This document shows, piece by piece, positions 26,228 through 34,748 of a stretch of 64,000 bases of DNA (its first letter is position 1; every line of letters starts with the position of its first letter). Origin of the DNA: DATLSM01 sp035534175 (GTDB lineage: Bacteria; Actinomycetota; Thermoleophilia; Solirubrobacterales; 70-9); assembly GCA_035534175.1 (NCBI GenBank), contig DATLSM010000030.1, forward strand, positions 37,698 through 101,697. The letters are read 5' to 3'. Made by a program: the position numbers and the translations under genes. Under the pieces are notes generated by a model. It was not told the DNA's origin. It saw only the letters and a program-made list of their open reading frames with translations, and did no database searches.

Positions 26228-27634
26228 TCACTCGTCCCCCTCGGCGATCAGCGCTTCGCCCAGCTTGAAGACATCCCCGGCCCCGATCGTGACCAGGATC
26301 TGGCCTGGCGCGAGCCGCGGGCCGAGCGCGGCGCCGGCCTGCTCGGCGCCGGGCAGCCACCAGACGGGCCGCCCCCCCATGCGCTCGGCCGCCTCCTGGG
26401 CGACGCTCAAGCCGCTGACTCCGGCCAGCCTGCCCACCGGCTCCTCGCGGGCGGGGTAGACATCGAGCACCGCGACCTCATCGGCCAGCGCCAGCGCCGC
26501 GCCGAAGTCCGCCGCGAGGGCCCTGGTGCGGGAGTAGAGATGGGGCTGAAAGACGGCGAGCAGGCGGGTCGGGCTCTTCTCGCGCAGGGCAGAGAGCGCG
26601 GCGCGCACCTCGGTCGGGTGGTGGGCGTAGTCGTCATATATCCGGGCGCCGTTTCGCTCGCCCTTCAGCTCCAGCCGCCGCCGCACTCCCGGGAATCCGG
26701 CGAGAGCCGCCGCGGCGCCGTCGGGGTCAAAGCCGGCCAGCTCGATCGCCGCGAGGGCGGCACGGGCATTCAGCAGGTTGTGGCGACCGGGCACCGCAAG
26801 GGCCAGGTCGGCCGGACCGGGCGCCTGGGCCCCGAAGCCGCCGATCGGCCTCTCCCGGGACCCATCGCTCGCCCCTTGGCCCGCCGGCGGGTTCCTCCCC
26901 TCGATCAGATCGTCGAGGCTCCCGTCCGCCGGCAGCACGACGGCAGCGGCGTCGGCGACAAACTCGCCGAAGGCGCCGCGCAGCTCGGCGAGCGATCCCC
27001 AGCGGCTGTGGTGGTCCATCTCCAGGTTGGTGACGACGGCGATCTCGGGCCCCAGCCGCAGGAAGCTCGCATCACTCTCGTCGGCCTCGGCGATCACCCA
27101 CTCTCCCTCGCCCCAGCCGGCGTTGGCCGGCTGCTCACCCTCGCCCAGGCCGGGGACCTCACCGCCGATAAAGAAAGCCGGGTCGGCCCCAACCGCGCGC
27201 AGCGCCCAGACCAACATCGCCGCGGTCGTCGTCTTGCCGTGGGTGCCGGCGACCGCGATCAGGCGCTTGCCGGCGCAGAGCTCGGCCAGAAGGGCGCCGC
27301 GGTGGATCGGCCGCACGCCGCGCTCGCGCGCCAGGGCCAGCTCCGGGTTGTCCTCGCCGATCGCGGTGGAGACCACGACCTCGGCCCCCTGGGGGAGGTT
27401 GGCCCGGTGATGGCCGAGGTGGGGCTCCAGCCCCGCCCGGCGCAGACGCTGCATATAAGAGGACTCCGCCCGGTCGCTGCCGGTGACCGTGGCGCCGAGC
27501 CGGGCACAGACCAGCGCCAGCCCGCTCATCCCGGCGCCGCCGATCCCGATGAAGTGAAGCCGTCGCGAAGCCCAACCGCCTGCCGTGCCCGCCGCGGCGG
27601 AATGCCCGCTTTGCTCGCTGGAACCGATCCTCAC
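26228..27634 (-). CDS. murC: UDP-N-acetylmuramate--L-alanine ligase
   Basis: ATP-dependent ligase adding L-alanine to UDP-MurNAc. 468 residues: FIGIGGAGMSGLA near residue 28, the ATP loop VAGTHGKTTT, EADESDASFL, and the C-terminal DDYAHHPTEV motif characteristic of MurC. The first 25 residues are a variable leader. The GTG start overlaps the murG stop by 4 bases. It belongs to the dcw cluster between murG and murB. Confidence 0.96.
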   Translation of the reverse strand: MRIGSSEQSGHSAAAGTAGGWASRRLHFIGIGGAGMSGLALVCARLGATVTGSDRAESSYMQRLRRAGLEPHLGHHRANLPQGAEVVVSTAIGEDNPELALARERGVRPIHRGALLAELCAGKRLIAVAGTHGKTTTAAMLVWALRAVGADPAFFIGGEVPGLGEGEQPANAGWGEGEWVIAEADESDASFLRLGPEIAVVTNLEMDHHSRWGSLAELRGAFGEFVADAAAVVLPADGSLDDLIEGRNPPAGQGASDGSRERPIGGFGAQAPGPADLALAVPGRHNLLNARAALAAIELAGFDPDGAAAALAGFPGVRRRLELKGERNGARIYDDYAHHPTEVRAALSALREKSPTRLLAVFQPHLYSRTRALAADFGAALALADEVAVLDVYPAREEPVGRLAGVSGLSVAQEAAERMGGRPVWWLPGAEQAGAALGPRLAPGQILVTIGAGDVFKLGEALIAEGDE

Positions 27635-28734
27635 CGCCGCGCTCCACTCCCGGCCGCCGCCAGGACCTGATCGGCGATCCGCCGCGCCGCGTCAGGGCGG
27701 GCCAGGGCGGCAGATGCCGCCGACATCGCGGCGAGTCTTGGCCCCTCGCCGAGGAGGCCCTCGACCGCGGCGGCGACCGCGGCGGCGCTCAGATCCCGGT
27801 CCTCGATGGTCAAGGCCGCCCCGGCCTTCTGCATCCAGGCCGCGTTTGCCCGCTGGTGCCCGGCGGTGGCGTGGGGGTAGGGGACGAGGATCGCCGGCCG
27901 GCCGGCGGCGGTCAGCTCGAAGATCGAGCCGCCGGAGCGGGCCAGCGCCAGGTCAGAGGCGGCGAGGACCTGACCGAGGTCGGGCTCGTAGGCCAGCAGC
28001 GTGTAGCGCTCGCCGTGGGGGGCCGCCCGCAGGCGCCCCTCTAGCTGCTCGAAGTCGCGGCGCCCGGCGAGGTGGATCACGTGGAAGCCGCGTCCGGGGC
28101 GCTCGGCGAAGGCCTCGATCGCCGCCAGGTTGATCGAGCGGGCGCCCTGGCTGCCCCCCATGACCAGCAGGCAGCGGGCGTCCGCCGGGACGCCGAAGCG
28201 CTCGCGCGCCGCGGCGCGATCGGCGCCGAGAACCGCGGCGGGCACCGGGCGCCCGGTGATGAGATAGCGAGCCCCCTCTCGTCCCCGGATCGGGAAGGCC
28301 AGGCATACCCGTTTCGCCCGGGCCGCCAGCAGGCGGTTGGCGAGGCCCAGGTGGCTGTCGGCCTCGGTCAGGACGAGGGGAATGCGAGAGAAGAGGGCGG
28401 CCAGCCCCGCGGGGCCGGCGACGAATCCACCGCCGCCGAGCACCACATCCGCGCCGCGGCGGCGGATCGCCCGCCTCGCGCTGAGCACGGCGGCGAGGGC
28501 CTCGGCCAGGGCCAGCGCGGCGCGAAGCGGGTTGCGCCGGTCGATCCCCCGCACCCTCAGCTGGTCGATCTCATAGCCCGCGGCGGGCACCAGCTCGGCC
28601 TCGATCCGGTGGCGGGCGCCGAGGAAGCTGACCTCGGCACCGCTAGCCCGAAGCTCGGCGGCGACCGCCATTGCCGGAACGACGTGTCCGGCGGTTCCCC
28701 CCGCCGCCACCACCACTCTGGGCGCTCTTGCCAC
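27631..28734 (-). CDS. murG: UDP-GlcNAc--lipid I N-acetylglucosaminyltransferase
   Basis: Membrane-associated GT-B enzyme that converts lipid I to lipid II. The 367-residue product has AAGGTAGHVVPAMAVA (N-terminal G loop), GGGGFVAGPAGLAA and GGSQGARSINLA, then the C-terminal RSGGSIFELTAAGRPAILVPYPHATAGHQ. I chose GTG 28732-28734, which is preceded by GGAAGGAG at 11-base spacing; an in-frame GTG at 28755 overlaps that Shine-Dalgarno. Either way the start lies about 90 bases inside the ftsW reading frame. Confidence 0.94.
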   Translation of the reverse strand: MARAPRVVVAAGGTAGHVVPAMAVAAELRASGAEVSFLGARHRIEAELVPAAGYEIDQLRVRGIDRRNPLRAALALAEALAAVLSARRAIRRRGADVVLGGGGFVAGPAGLAALFSRIPLVLTEADSHLGLANRLLAARAKRVCLAFPIRGREGARYLITGRPVPAAVLGADRAAARERFGVPADARCLLVMGGSQGARSINLAAIEAFAERPGRGFHVIHLAGRRDFEQLEGRLRAAPHGERYTLLAYEPDLGQVLAASDLALARSGGSIFELTAAGRPAILVPYPHATAGHQRANAAWMQKAGAALTIEDRDLSAAAVAAAVEGLLGEGPRLAAMSAASAALARPDAARRIADQVLAAAGSGARR

Positions 28735-29971
28735 CGCTCGATCGGCTCCTTCCACGGGCGGGCGAACGCCCGCCCTGCACCACGCGCAGTTTGCCAGCGC
28801 CGGCGGTCCCGCCGCGGGCGACGTTGAGGATCAGGCCCACGGCGAACAGCGTCGCCATCAGGTTGCTGTTGCCGTAGGAGACGAAGGGAAGCGGCACCCC
28901 GGTCAGCGGCGCCAGCCCCATCACGGCGAAGAGGTTGATCGTCGCCTGGACCAGGATCAGCGAGGTCAGGCCGGCGACCAGAAGCTTGCTGTAGTTGTCC
29001 TTGGCCCGCTGAGCCACCCGCAGTCCGGCGTAGCCGAAGAGGGAGAAGAGGCCGACGATGCCGATGATCCCGACCAGGCCAAGCTCCTCGCCGATCACCG
29101 CTGCGATCATGTCGGTCGGTGCCTCCGGCAGGTAGTAGGCCTTCTGCACCCCGTTGCCGATCCCGACCCCGAAGATGCCGCCCGAACCGATCGCGATCTT
29201 CGCCTGCGCCGCCTGGAAACCGGCGCCGGAGGTGTCCGCGCTGGGATTGAGGAAGCCGGTGAGGCGGGCCATCCGGTAGGGCTCGACCAGGGTCACCACC
29301 AGGGCCACGACGCCCAGCCCGAGCGCGATCAGGCCGAGGTCTCGCGGCCGGGCGCCGGCTACGAGAAGGGTCGTGCCCACGGCGAAGGCGACGACCATCG
29401 CCGTGCCGAGGTCCGGCTCGACCAGGATCAGCAGGCAGGCGCAGCCGGTGATCAGCAGATAGGGCATGAAGCCGGCGATCGAGCGCGCCCGCTTTGGCTT
29501 GCGGGCCAGGATGTCGGCGCCGTAGAGGATCAGCGCCACCTTGGCCAACTCGGAGGGCTGGATCTGAAGAGAACCGGGGCCGATCCAGCGGCTGGCGCCG
29601 TTGACGCTCGAGCCGACCGCCAGCGCGGCGAGCAGGAGGAAGAAGGCCAGCGCCAGGATCGCCGGGGTGAGGCGGCGCACCAGGGCCAGTCCGTGGCGGG
29701 CGGTCAGGTGCATGATCACCAGGCCCACCGCGCCGAACATCAGCGTGCGCTTCAGGTAGTAGGCGCTGTTGGAGAGGCCGCCGTTGCTCAGAACCTGGGT
29801 GGTCGAGCTGGCGGAGAAGACCATCACCGCACCGAAGGCCAGCAGGCAGAGGGTCGCGGTGAGCAGCATGTTGTACTCAGCCGAGGGCGAGGCGGCGCCT
29901 GTGCGCCTCTTGGCTTTCTTCGCCCGGCCCGCGGCGCCCGGGCGCCCGAGCGCCAGCACCCGGGCGCTCAC
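28643..29971 (-). CDS. ftsW: SEDS peptidoglycan polymerase FtsW
   Basis: Polytopic SEDS-family glycosyltransferase that polymerises lipid II at the septum. 442 residues with about 10 membrane helices, the VFSASSTTQ start of helix 1, NGASRWIGPGSLQIQPSELAK, VEPDLGTA and the C-terminal GVPLPFVSYGNSNL motif. A Gly/Ser/Arg-rich tail of about 45 residues is coded in the region shared with the start of murG. The GTG start overlaps the murD stop by 4 bases. Confidence 0.95.
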   Translation of the reverse strand: MSARVLALGRPGAAGRAKKAKRRTGAASPSAEYNMLLTATLCLLAFGAVMVFSASSTTQVLSNGGLSNSAYYLKRTLMFGAVGLVIMHLTARHGLALVRRLTPAILALAFFLLLAALAVGSSVNGASRWIGPGSLQIQPSELAKVALILYGADILARKPKRARSIAGFMPYLLITGCACLLILVEPDLGTAMVVAFAVGTTLLVAGARPRDLGLIALGLGVVALVVTLVEPYRMARLTGFLNPSADTSGAGFQAAQAKIAIGSGGIFGVGIGNGVQKAYYLPEAPTDMIAAVIGEELGLVGIIGIVGLFSLFGYAGLRVAQRAKDNYSKLLVAGLTSLILVQATINLFAVMGLAPLTGVPLPFVSYGNSNLMATLFAVGLILNVARGGTAGAGKLRVVQGGRSPARGRSRSSGGKSAQSGGGGGGNRRTRRSGNGGRRRASG

Positions 29972-31344
29972 CGCAACCCCTCGACGATCTGGCGGAAACG
30001 CTCGCCGCGTTCTTCGAAATCGCGAAAGGCGTCAAAGCTGGCGCAGGCGGGTGAGAGCAGGACGACCTCGCCGCCGCGCGCCGCGTCGGCCGCCCGCCGC
30101 ACCGCCTCCTCCAGATCGCGGCAGCGGTGCAGCTCGATCCCCGAGTCCACGGCCGGCGCCAGCTCGGCGGCCAGCCGCTCGGCGACGGCGCCGATCAGGT
30201 AGCAGGCGACGCAGTGCTCGCGCACCGGACCCAGCAAGGGGAGGAACGAGTCGCCCTTCTCGCTGCCGCCAAGGATCGCGTGGACGCCGCCGGCAAAGGC
30301 GCTCAACCCGACCACGGCGGAGGCCACGTTGGTTGCCTTGGAGTCGTTGACGAAGCGCACACCGCCGATCTCGGCCACCGGCTCGAGGCGGTGCGCCACG
30401 CCGGCGAAGCCGCGCAGTCCCTGGCGCACGGCGTCGCGCTCGATGCCCAGCGAGAGCGCCGCGGCGGCGGCGGCCATCGCGTTGGCCACATTGTGCTCGC
30501 CCAGCAGGCCCAGCTCCTGCACTCCGATCAGCGGCTCGCCGTCAAAGAAGATCACCCCGGCGGAGAGGGAGACCTCGCACTCGGGCGACGCTCCGCGGCA
30601 GAAGGCGACTCGCCGGGCGCAGCCGCCGAGGTCCGCCCCGCCAAGCGCCGGGTCGTCCGCGTTGTAGACGGCGATGTCCTCGTTGCCCTGGTTGGCGAAG
30701 ATCCGCAGCTTGGCCTCGAGGTAGGCGCCGAGATCTGCGTGGCGGTCGAGGTGATCGGGCGCCAGGTTGAGGAAGACGGCGCACTCCGGGGCGAAGGCCA
30801 CGCTGTCCTCGAGCTGGAAGCTGGAGCACTCGCAGACGATGGTCGCGTCGGGGTCAACCTCGCCCGCCAGCGCCGACAGCGGCGTCCCCACGTTCCCGGC
30901 GAGCGCGACCGGCTGGCCGGCGGTCCGGTACAGGTGCCCGAGCAGCTCCACCGTCGTCGTCTTGCCGTTGGTCCCGGTCACCGCGAGCAGACGGTTGGGG
31001 ACCGCCCGCCAGGCGATCTCCATCTCCCCCATCACCTGGATACCACGCTCGAGCGCGACGCTGATCGCCGGCGCCTCCCGAGGGACCCCGGGACTCTTCA
31101 CAACCGTCCGAACTCCGTCGAGTAGCGCCAATCCATCCGAATCCAGTACCACTTCGACGCCCAGCCCCTCCAACCCTGCAACTCCATCCGGACGGCCGGA
31201 ATCGACCCCCCTCACCTCCTCGCCCCGCCGGGCCAACAAGCGGGCCACAGCCTGACCGGACCGGGCCAGCCCGACGACCAGAAACGGTCCCCTCGGCGGC
31301 GCCGGCCGTGGCTTGCTGGGAGGCCGCAGATTCATCTCAGACAT
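29968..31344 (-). CDS. murD: UDP-N-acetylmuramoylalanine--D-glutamate ligase
   Basis: Adds D-glutamate to UDP-MurNAc-L-Ala. 458 residues with the N-terminal VVGLARSGQAVARLL Rossmann motif, VKSPGVPRE, the ATP loop VTGTNGKTTTVE, LNLAPDHLDRH and NDSKATNVASA, in family order. ATG at 31344. It is the first dcw gene downstream of the HipBA insertion, 393 bases after hipA, so it needs a promoter of its own or read-through from hipBA. Confidence 0.96.
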   Translation of the reverse strand: MSEMNLRPPSKPRPAPPRGPFLVVGLARSGQAVARLLARRGEEVRGVDSGRPDGVAGLEGLGVEVVLDSDGLALLDGVRTVVKSPGVPREAPAISVALERGIQVMGEMEIAWRAVPNRLLAVTGTNGKTTTVELLGHLYRTAGQPVALAGNVGTPLSALAGEVDPDATIVCECSSFQLEDSVAFAPECAVFLNLAPDHLDRHADLGAYLEAKLRIFANQGNEDIAVYNADDPALGGADLGGCARRVAFCRGASPECEVSLSAGVIFFDGEPLIGVQELGLLGEHNVANAMAAAAAALSLGIERDAVRQGLRGFAGVAHRLEPVAEIGGVRFVNDSKATNVASAVVGLSAFAGGVHAILGGSEKGDSFLPLLGPVREHCVACYLIGAVAERLAAELAPAVDSGIELHRCRDLEEAVRRAADAARGGEVVLLSPACASFDAFRDFEERGERFRQIVEGLR

Positions 31345-31737
31345 AGCTTCGCGTTCCGCTCCCTCGACCCTGTGCGGCTCCTGCGGCGGGTGGCGCGAGG
31401 TGGGGGTTGGTTACTCGACCCAGAGGCGGGGGCGGACCCGGTCCGCATCGTCTCCATCCCCCCAACCCGAGCCAAGCGCAAGCAGGGAGGGGTGGTGCCT
31501 CGGTTTGAATCTGGCGACGATTGGGACCACGGCGATTGAGGCTGGACGCGATCGGCGCATCGGCGCCCGAACCGATCAATCCGCCTCGGCCCGGAGATCG
31601 CATCGGCGCCCCAGCGCGAACCTGGCGTCCGTAGAAACCAACGCCGCGGACCTTCAGCCAAAGGTGCCCGCGTAGCCTGTATCTCGGTCGCCAGGCGGGG
31701 CCGGGCACGGGCCAGGGATATGGACCACCTGAGTGGC
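31345..31737. other. Gene-free spacer between murD and hipA
   Basis: 393 bases without a convincing reading frame on either strand; the frames present have no recognisable domains and lack Shine-Dalgarno sequences. The spacer should hold the murD promoter, since murD is cut off from mraY by the HipBA module. I see no clear inverted repeat or T-run that would mark a terminator after hipA. Confidence 0.6.
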
Positions 31738-33048
31738 TCAACTCCTCCACAGCCCAAGGCGGTGAGTCCCGCCGATGCGTCTGATGTCACCCTCATCCAC
31801 TCCCGCCGCCCCGGCATGCTGGGGCCAGTTGGCGACCGCATCGCGCACCTCGCCCAGGATCGCCACCGCCCTCCCCCGTTTCATCGAAATACTTTCTGCG
31901 CAGTGCTCGAAATCCTGGAGGCCAAATCCGTCGCGCTTGCCATTTAGCGTCATCTGGTGCTGGGCTGTCCAATCGCCGGCAGGGTTGTAGGCAAAGGTCA
32001 GGTCGAACGCCGGTGAGAGGGACCAATTGCCTCCTTGGTCCATGAGGAAGGCGATGTTCTTGACGTGATCGTCTTGATTGCGAGCCACGACATTGAATGC
32101 CATGCGACGAAACTGTTCCTCGATCTCCTCGATCGAGAGGCCCAGTTGGCGAGTCACCATCATCGCCTGCTCGTAGGAATAGGCGCCCGGTTCGTTGAAG
32201 TCGAAGTGGGCAATCGCGCCCAGTGATTGCAGGTGGAGCTTGAAGTTGCCCGCGGGTCGGTCAAAGCGCCTGGTCATGAAATGGCGCCTTCCGTTCTCTT
32301 CGAAGAGGCGGCATTTCATCATCGCGATCCCCGCCTCCCGGGCCATCAAGGAGTAGGCGAACTCGGTCGCGCCGTGCCCTTGGGGGTCATCCAAGCTTTC
32401 CTTGTCTCGGTTCCCACTGACACCGTCGAACTTGAGGAGCCAATGCTCAAAGCCCGGTGGTGCTTTGACCTGGCCGGAGCGAATCTCATTCGTTCGGGGG
32501 TTCCAGGCGATCACCGCCTTGGCCCTGGCACCGCCCGCCGACATTCCCACACTGAGCAGCTCCAGTAGGCCCTCTTCCTCATATCCAGCTTTGACCGAGG
32601 CGACGAACTGCTTACGCTTGGAGAGAACCTCGGAGGCAAGTTTCACCAGGGATTCGATGCGGATGTCCTCGATCGGGGCCCTCTCCGGCCCCTGCACCGG
32701 TTCGAACTCCAGTGCCCCCATCCCCCGAGTTCCGATGTAACAGAGTCGTTCGACTGAATCAGCGCTCTGCGGCGGACGACCCTGAGAAGCCAGCCAGGTG
32801 TCGATCAACGCGTTGCCGAATTTGTCCGGCAGTGAATCGGCGAGCAGACCCGGTAGGCCTTTGAACGATTTGTATGAGAGCGCTGGGAAGGAATAGGGCT
32901 CAACCCTGAGGGGCATCGTCAAGGGCGCGATTTGAATCGCGCTGCGGGCGAATTCACGCTGGTATTGAAAGATCGCCGCCGGCTGGCCCTCGACCAGCGA
33001 AACCGCACCGATTTTCCGTCCCCACAGATTGACCGTCGCGTCGCTCAC
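31738..33048 (-). CDS. hipA: HipA-family serine/threonine kinase toxin
   Basis: 436-residue toxin kinase; characterised HipA proteins phosphorylate aminoacyl-tRNA synthetases and cause growth arrest. Features seen are the N-terminal subdomain, the Gly/Ala-rich GMSAGGARAKA loop (168-178, the HipA P-loop region), the catalytic RNQDDHVKN (323-331) and the metal-binding SPAFDL (345-350). All key residues look intact. The start overlaps the hipB stop by 4 bases. Base composition is lower in GC than the flanking mur genes, consistent with acquisition. Confidence 0.93.
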   Translation of the reverse strand: MSDATVNLWGRKIGAVSLVEGQPAAIFQYQREFARSAIQIAPLTMPLRVEPYSFPALSYKSFKGLPGLLADSLPDKFGNALIDTWLASQGRPPQSADSVERLCYIGTRGMGALEFEPVQGPERAPIEDIRIESLVKLASEVLSKRKQFVASVKAGYEEEGLLELLSVGMSAGGARAKAVIAWNPRTNEIRSGQVKAPPGFEHWLLKFDGVSGNRDKESLDDPQGHGATEFAYSLMAREAGIAMMKCRLFEENGRRHFMTRRFDRPAGNFKLHLQSLGAIAHFDFNEPGAYSYEQAMMVTRQLGLSIEEIEEQFRRMAFNVVARNQDDHVKNIAFLMDQGGNWSLSPAFDLTFAYNPAGDWTAQHQMTLNGKRDGFGLQDFEHCAESISMKRGRAVAILGEVRDAVANWPQHAGAAGVDEGDIRRIGGTHRLGLWRS

Positions 33049-33494
33049 CGAGTGTCGCCGGACCCTTCCTCCTCGACCGGCCGAGCCGAGCGGGGTGCCT
33101 TCTCCTCCCCAGCTTGGGCGACGGTGTCGTCCTCCGCCCCTGACCCGAGATCGTGCCAGCGCCAGACGTTGCCCTGCCGCTGATCTTTGTTCGGCGAGTG
33201 GCGGGCCCTCTGTCGCCGCCGGCCCCCCAGCCGCACGCGCTCCAGCGGGCTCGGAAGTGGCTCGGGGATCAGGCGATCAAGCGCATCGAGCTGACCCAAG
33301 GCACGGAGGATCCGGACCAGGCTGGTGAGCCTGACCTCGCGCCCGCTCTCGACCCGCTCGACCGTGGTCTTGGCGACGCCGGCCTCGCGCGCGAGCTGCT
33401 CTTGGCTCACGTTGCGCTCGAGGCGGGTTCGAGCCAGGCGGGATCCCAGCTCTCGCAATATGGTCTCGTCGCTATTTTGAGCTTCTATTCTCAT
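33045..33494 (-). CDS. hipB: HipB-like XRE antitoxin
   Basis: 149-residue Xre/Cro-type regulator: helix-turn-helix at about 12-70 (LGSRLARTRLERNVSQEQLAREAG, then TTVERVESGR). The C-terminal half is polar and probably disordered, which fits a labile antitoxin tail. It should bind and neutralise HipA and repress its own operon through the four operators just upstream. ATG at 33492-33494 lies directly next to operator 1. The tail is longer than that of E. coli HipB (88 residues). Confidence 0.9.
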   Translation of the reverse strand: MRIEAQNSDETILRELGSRLARTRLERNVSQEQLAREAGVAKTTVERVESGREVRLTSLVRILRALGQLDALDRLIPEPLPSPLERVRLGGRRRQRARHSPNKDQRQGNVWRWHDLGSGAEDDTVAQAGEEKAPRSARPVEEEGSGDTR

Positions 33495-33654
33495 AACTCT
33501 TTCTAATTGAGGAGTTAAAGCGGATTAGAGCTCTAACTCAGCATATAAGCAGAGTTAAAAGCATAGCACAAAGAAATCGGGGCCCAGCTATATCTCTGCT
33601 GATAACAAGAGTTAAGGACCAAAAACCCGCTAAACCTGTATATCAGCAGAGTTA
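33494..33654 (-). promoter_or_regulatory. Four HipB-type operators upstream of hipBA
   Basis: Each site is a six-base arm, a 12-base spacer and GAGTTA: TAACTC-N12-GAGTTA at 33494-33517 and 33534-33557 (both perfect), TATCTC-N12-GAGTTA at 33591-33614, and TAAACC-N12-GAGTTA at 33631-33654 (imperfect left arm). Sites 1 and 2, and sites 3 and 4, are each exactly 40 bases apart. The segment is strikingly AT-rich for this genome. HipB operators in E. coli are also multiple and spaced along the promoter, so autoregulation by DNA bending is likely. Confidence 0.7.
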
Positions 33655-33771
33655 TATCTAAGTGCGCTGAGGAAGGCGGGCGGGGACGATTGCGGCCGCC
33701 ATCGCCATGCGGAGGGAATCGCTTTCATCGCCGCCGATCCCCCAAAACGCCAGGACCCGCCGGCCGCGGCC

Positions 33772-34746
33772 CTAGCGCCCGATGCTCTGCTGATACAGGG
33801 TGAAGCCGATCCCCGAGCAGACCGCGGCGATGATCCAGAAGCGGAGCATTATCTTGGTCTCCGACCAGGCCATCATCTCGAAGTGGTGGTGCAGCGGCGC
33901 CATCAGCAAGACCCGGCGGCGGAAGGCCTTGAATGAGAAGACCTGAACCGCGACCGAGAGGGCCTCGATCACGAAGATTCCGCCGATGATGATCAGCAGC
34001 ACCTCGGTCTGAGTCATCACGGCCAGCGCGCCGATCGCTCCACCGAGGCCGAGCGAGCCCGTGTCTCCCATGAATATCGAGGCGGGGAAGGAGTTGAACC
34101 AGAGGAAGCCGATGCAGGCGCCGACCATGCAGGCCGAAAGCAGGGCCAGGTCCTGGCGCTCGCCGGTGACGAAGGCGATCGCGGTGTAGGTCAGCAGGAC
34201 GATCGCGCAGGAGCCGGCGGCAAGGCCGTCGAGGCCGTCGGTGAGGTTGACGCCGTTGGAGGTGCCGGCGATCACCAGGAAGACCAGGACGAAGTAGAGG
34301 ACCGGGCCGAGGTCGATGCTGCCGTGGCCGATCCGGATGTAGAGGATCGGTTCCAGGCCGACCTCGTGCCGGGCAACCCACCACAGGCCGAAGGCGAGGA
34401 TCACCTGGAAGAGCAGCTTCCAGCGGGCCGAGAGTCCGAGCGAGCGGCGTTTGACGATCTTGATGAAGTCGTCGGCGAAGCCGATCGCCGCACAGCCCAT
34501 CGCCACACCGAACACCGCGAGACTCTGGGCATCGCGGTTGGAGAGGACGAGGTAGGGGACGCAGATCGCGGCGAAGACGATCAACCCACCCATCGTCGGC
34601 GTGCCGGCCTTGGCGTGGTGCTCCTGCGGCCCGTCCTCGCGGATGTGCTGGCCGAACTCCTTCACCCGCAGGTATTCGATGAACTTCGGTCCGAGGAAGA
34701 TGCAGATCAGCATCGACGCCATTCCGGCGATCAGGACCACGCCCAT
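33772..34746 (-). CDS. mraY: Phospho-N-acetylmuramoyl-pentapeptide transferase
   Basis: Membrane enzyme that makes lipid I from UDP-MurNAc-pentapeptide and undecaprenyl phosphate. 324 residues, about 10 helices, with the HHAKAGTPTMGG segment, FADDFIK (catalytic Asp pair), NLTDGLDGLA and the late LLMAPLHHHFE motif. ATG at 34744-34746, two bases after the murF stop. On its downstream side the dcw transcript meets the hipBA operator region. Confidence 0.96.
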   Translation of the reverse strand: MGVVLIAGMASMLICIFLGPKFIEYLRVKEFGQHIREDGPQEHHAKAGTPTMGGLIVFAAICVPYLVLSNRDAQSLAVFGVAMGCAAIGFADDFIKIVKRRSLGLSARWKLLFQVILAFGLWWVARHEVGLEPILYIRIGHGSIDLGPVLYFVLVFLVIAGTSNGVNLTDGLDGLAAGSCAIVLLTYTAIAFVTGERQDLALLSACMVGACIGFLWFNSFPASIFMGDTGSLGLGGAIGALAVMTQTEVLLIIIGGIFVIEALSVAVQVFSFKAFRRRVLLMAPLHHHFEMMAWSETKIMLRFWIIAAVCSGIGFTLYQQSIGR

Positions 34747-34748
34747 GA

